Below, piece by piece: positions 52,412-53,279 of a DNA stretch of 53,279 nucleotides. A program made the translations under genes and the position numbers. Under the pieces are notes generated by a model. The model worked only from the letters and a program-made list of their open reading frames with translations, was not told where the DNA came from and searched no databases. How positions within the stretch are numbered: the stretch's first letter is position 1; each line of letters starts with the position of its first letter. The stretch is from Georgenia ruanii (GTDB lineage Bacteria > Actinomycetota > Actinomycetes > Actinomycetales > Actinomycetaceae), in contig NZ_VUKE01000025.1 in assembly GCF_009193175.1 (NCBI RefSeq), forward strand, positions 1-53,279, written 5' to 3'.

Positions 52412-53279
52412 TCAGGCGGTGGTCGGCGAGCGAGGCACGCTCACGTCGTACACGCCCGCCGGCTGCTGGCGCAGCACGCGCAGCACCTCGGTCTTGAGCG
52501 CGTTCTCCTCCGCGCTCCCCCACCGCACGGCGGCGCCGTCGTCGAGGGTGAGGGTGACCTGCGCGGTGCCGGTGGCCCCGGCCTGCGCCACCTGCCCGAG
52601 GAGGTCCGGCGGCAGGGCCGCGAGCACGCCCAGCACGGCGCGCAGCGCGGGGGCCGTCTCGGCGCTGTCCCCCAGCGGCACGGTCACCTCGGGCAGCCCC
52701 TCGGGCACCTCGCCCACGGACCCCACCCGCACGCCGTCGCCGTCGACCAGGGCCCAGCCGCCCTCGGGCGCCGGCGCGGCGGCCACCGGCTCGCGCGCGG
52801 TGACCCGCACGGTCAGGCCGTGCGGCCAGGCCCGGACCACCTCGGCGTGCTCGACCTCGACGACCCGCCCCAGCCGCTCGGCGAGCCCGGCCGCGCGCAC
52901 CCGCAGCAGCGGCGTGCCGACCGCGGGGGCGAGGACGTCGCGGACCTCGGCCTCGTCGACCGTGGTGCCGGTGACGCGCAGGTCGACGGCGTCGGTGCGC
53001 AGGGCGAACAGCGGGGAGACCAGCAGGGCCCAGGCCACGGCGCCGAGCACGACGACGACGCCGGCCGCCACCGCCAGGCGGACGCGGCGCAGCCGCCGGG
53101 CCGCCGCATCGCGCTCGGCGAGGCGGGCGGACAGCCCGGTCACCGCCCGGCCCAGGCCGTTGCCGGTGCCGACCGGTCGGGCGCCGGGCTCGACCCGGGC
53201 GGCGGTGGGGCGCGCGGCGGGCGCGCCGGGCGCGGGCTGGCGTGCGGCGGGCGCGCCGGGCGCGGGCTGGGGAGGCGCC
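52412..53279 (-). CDS. ftsQ: FtsQ, divisome protein (N-terminus beyond window)
   Basis: At least 288 residues; the frame stays open to the right edge, so the start is outside. The visible part has an Ala/Pro-rich cytoplasmic region with two 10-residue repeats, a membrane segment (LAVAAGVVVVLGAVAWALLV), the POTRA domain (FALRTDAVDLRVTGTTVDEA) and FtsQ-type strands (WPHGLTVRVTAREPVA). FtsQ scaffolds FtsL/FtsB. A GTG at 53143 is a possible internal start. Confidence 0.9.
   Translation of the reverse strand, partial: APPQPAPGAPAARQPAPGAPAARPTAARVEPGARPVGTGNGLGRAVTGLSARLAERDAAARRLRRVRLAVAAGVVVVLGAVAWALLVSPLFALRTDAVDLRVTGTTVDEAEVRDVLAPAVGTPLLRVRAAGLAERLGRVVEVEHAEVVRAWPHGLTVRVTAREPVAAAPAPEGGWALVDGDGVRVGSVGEVPEGLPEVTVPLGDSAETAPALRAVLGVLAALPPDLLGQVAQAGATGTAQVTLTLDDGAAVRWGSAEENALKTEVLRVLRQQPAGVYDVSVPRSPTTA
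53211..53270 (-). repeat. 30-bp tandem duplication in ftsQ
   Basis: Two 30-bp units (53211-53240 and 53241-53270) differ at one base and encode QPAPGAPAAR twice, in frame. It may continue beyond the window. Confidence 0.9.

Overview
This 53 kb window is a high-GC actinobacterial chromosome segment, most likely from the order Micrococcales. The basis is the 16S rRNA 5' end at the left edge, actinobacterial gene order (infC-rpmI-rplT-rRNA methylase...pheS-pheT...argCJBD-argR-argG; ftsQ-ftsZ-pgeF-sepF-yggT-divIVA), a PriA-type HisA, and many start codons that appear leaderless. The genus is inference only. Almost everything is coding, mostly on the minus strand, and many neighbours share 4-base GTGA or ATGA stop/start overlaps.

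Left part (1-4.6 kb): start of a minus-strand rrn operon with about 300 nt of leader and two good promoters, then tyrS, a 3-methyladenine glycosylase (mpg) and argH. Arginine block (4.6-13.5 kb): argC-J-B-D-R-G run on the minus strand. argD overlaps argR directly, so the usual argF slot between them is empty. The only ornithine carbamoyltransferase is a long, catabolic-type enzyme on the plus strand, directly behind an arginine deiminase (arcA), and this pair sits between argG and argH. Biosynthetic and deiminase-pathway genes are therefore interleaved.

13.5-26 kb: quinone oxidoreductase, flavodoxin-like protein, SDR, pheT, pheS, VOC protein, ThpR, a small conserved protein, CBS protein, PfkB kinase, P-loop kinase, SpoU-type methylase, rplT, rpmI and infC. 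infC appears to start at ATC and has a structured leader of about 270 nt. 26-40 kb: a membrane coiled-coil protein and a lipoprotein protease, SseB, then a histidine operon hisC-hisB-(unknown gene)-hisH-priA. hisD is cut off from hisC by about 5.6 kb holding a TMEM175 channel-like gene, a DUF222/HNH nuclease gene, a RecQ helicase with a C-terminal phosphoribosyltransferase-like domain, and an F420-type protein. The nuclease and RecQ genes overlap by 4 bases behind a LexA-type SOS box; this is the best candidate for an unstudied system.

39-53 kb: S4-domain protein, an ECF sigma factor with a membrane partner, a TetR/EamA pair with a 7-bp tandem repeat in its promoter, dnaE, GNAT, rluD, lspA, divIVA, yggT, sepF, pgeF, ftsZ and the 3' part of ftsQ. 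yggS, usual between pgeF and sepF, is missing. No tRNA, insertion sequence, prophage or CRISPR array was seen.
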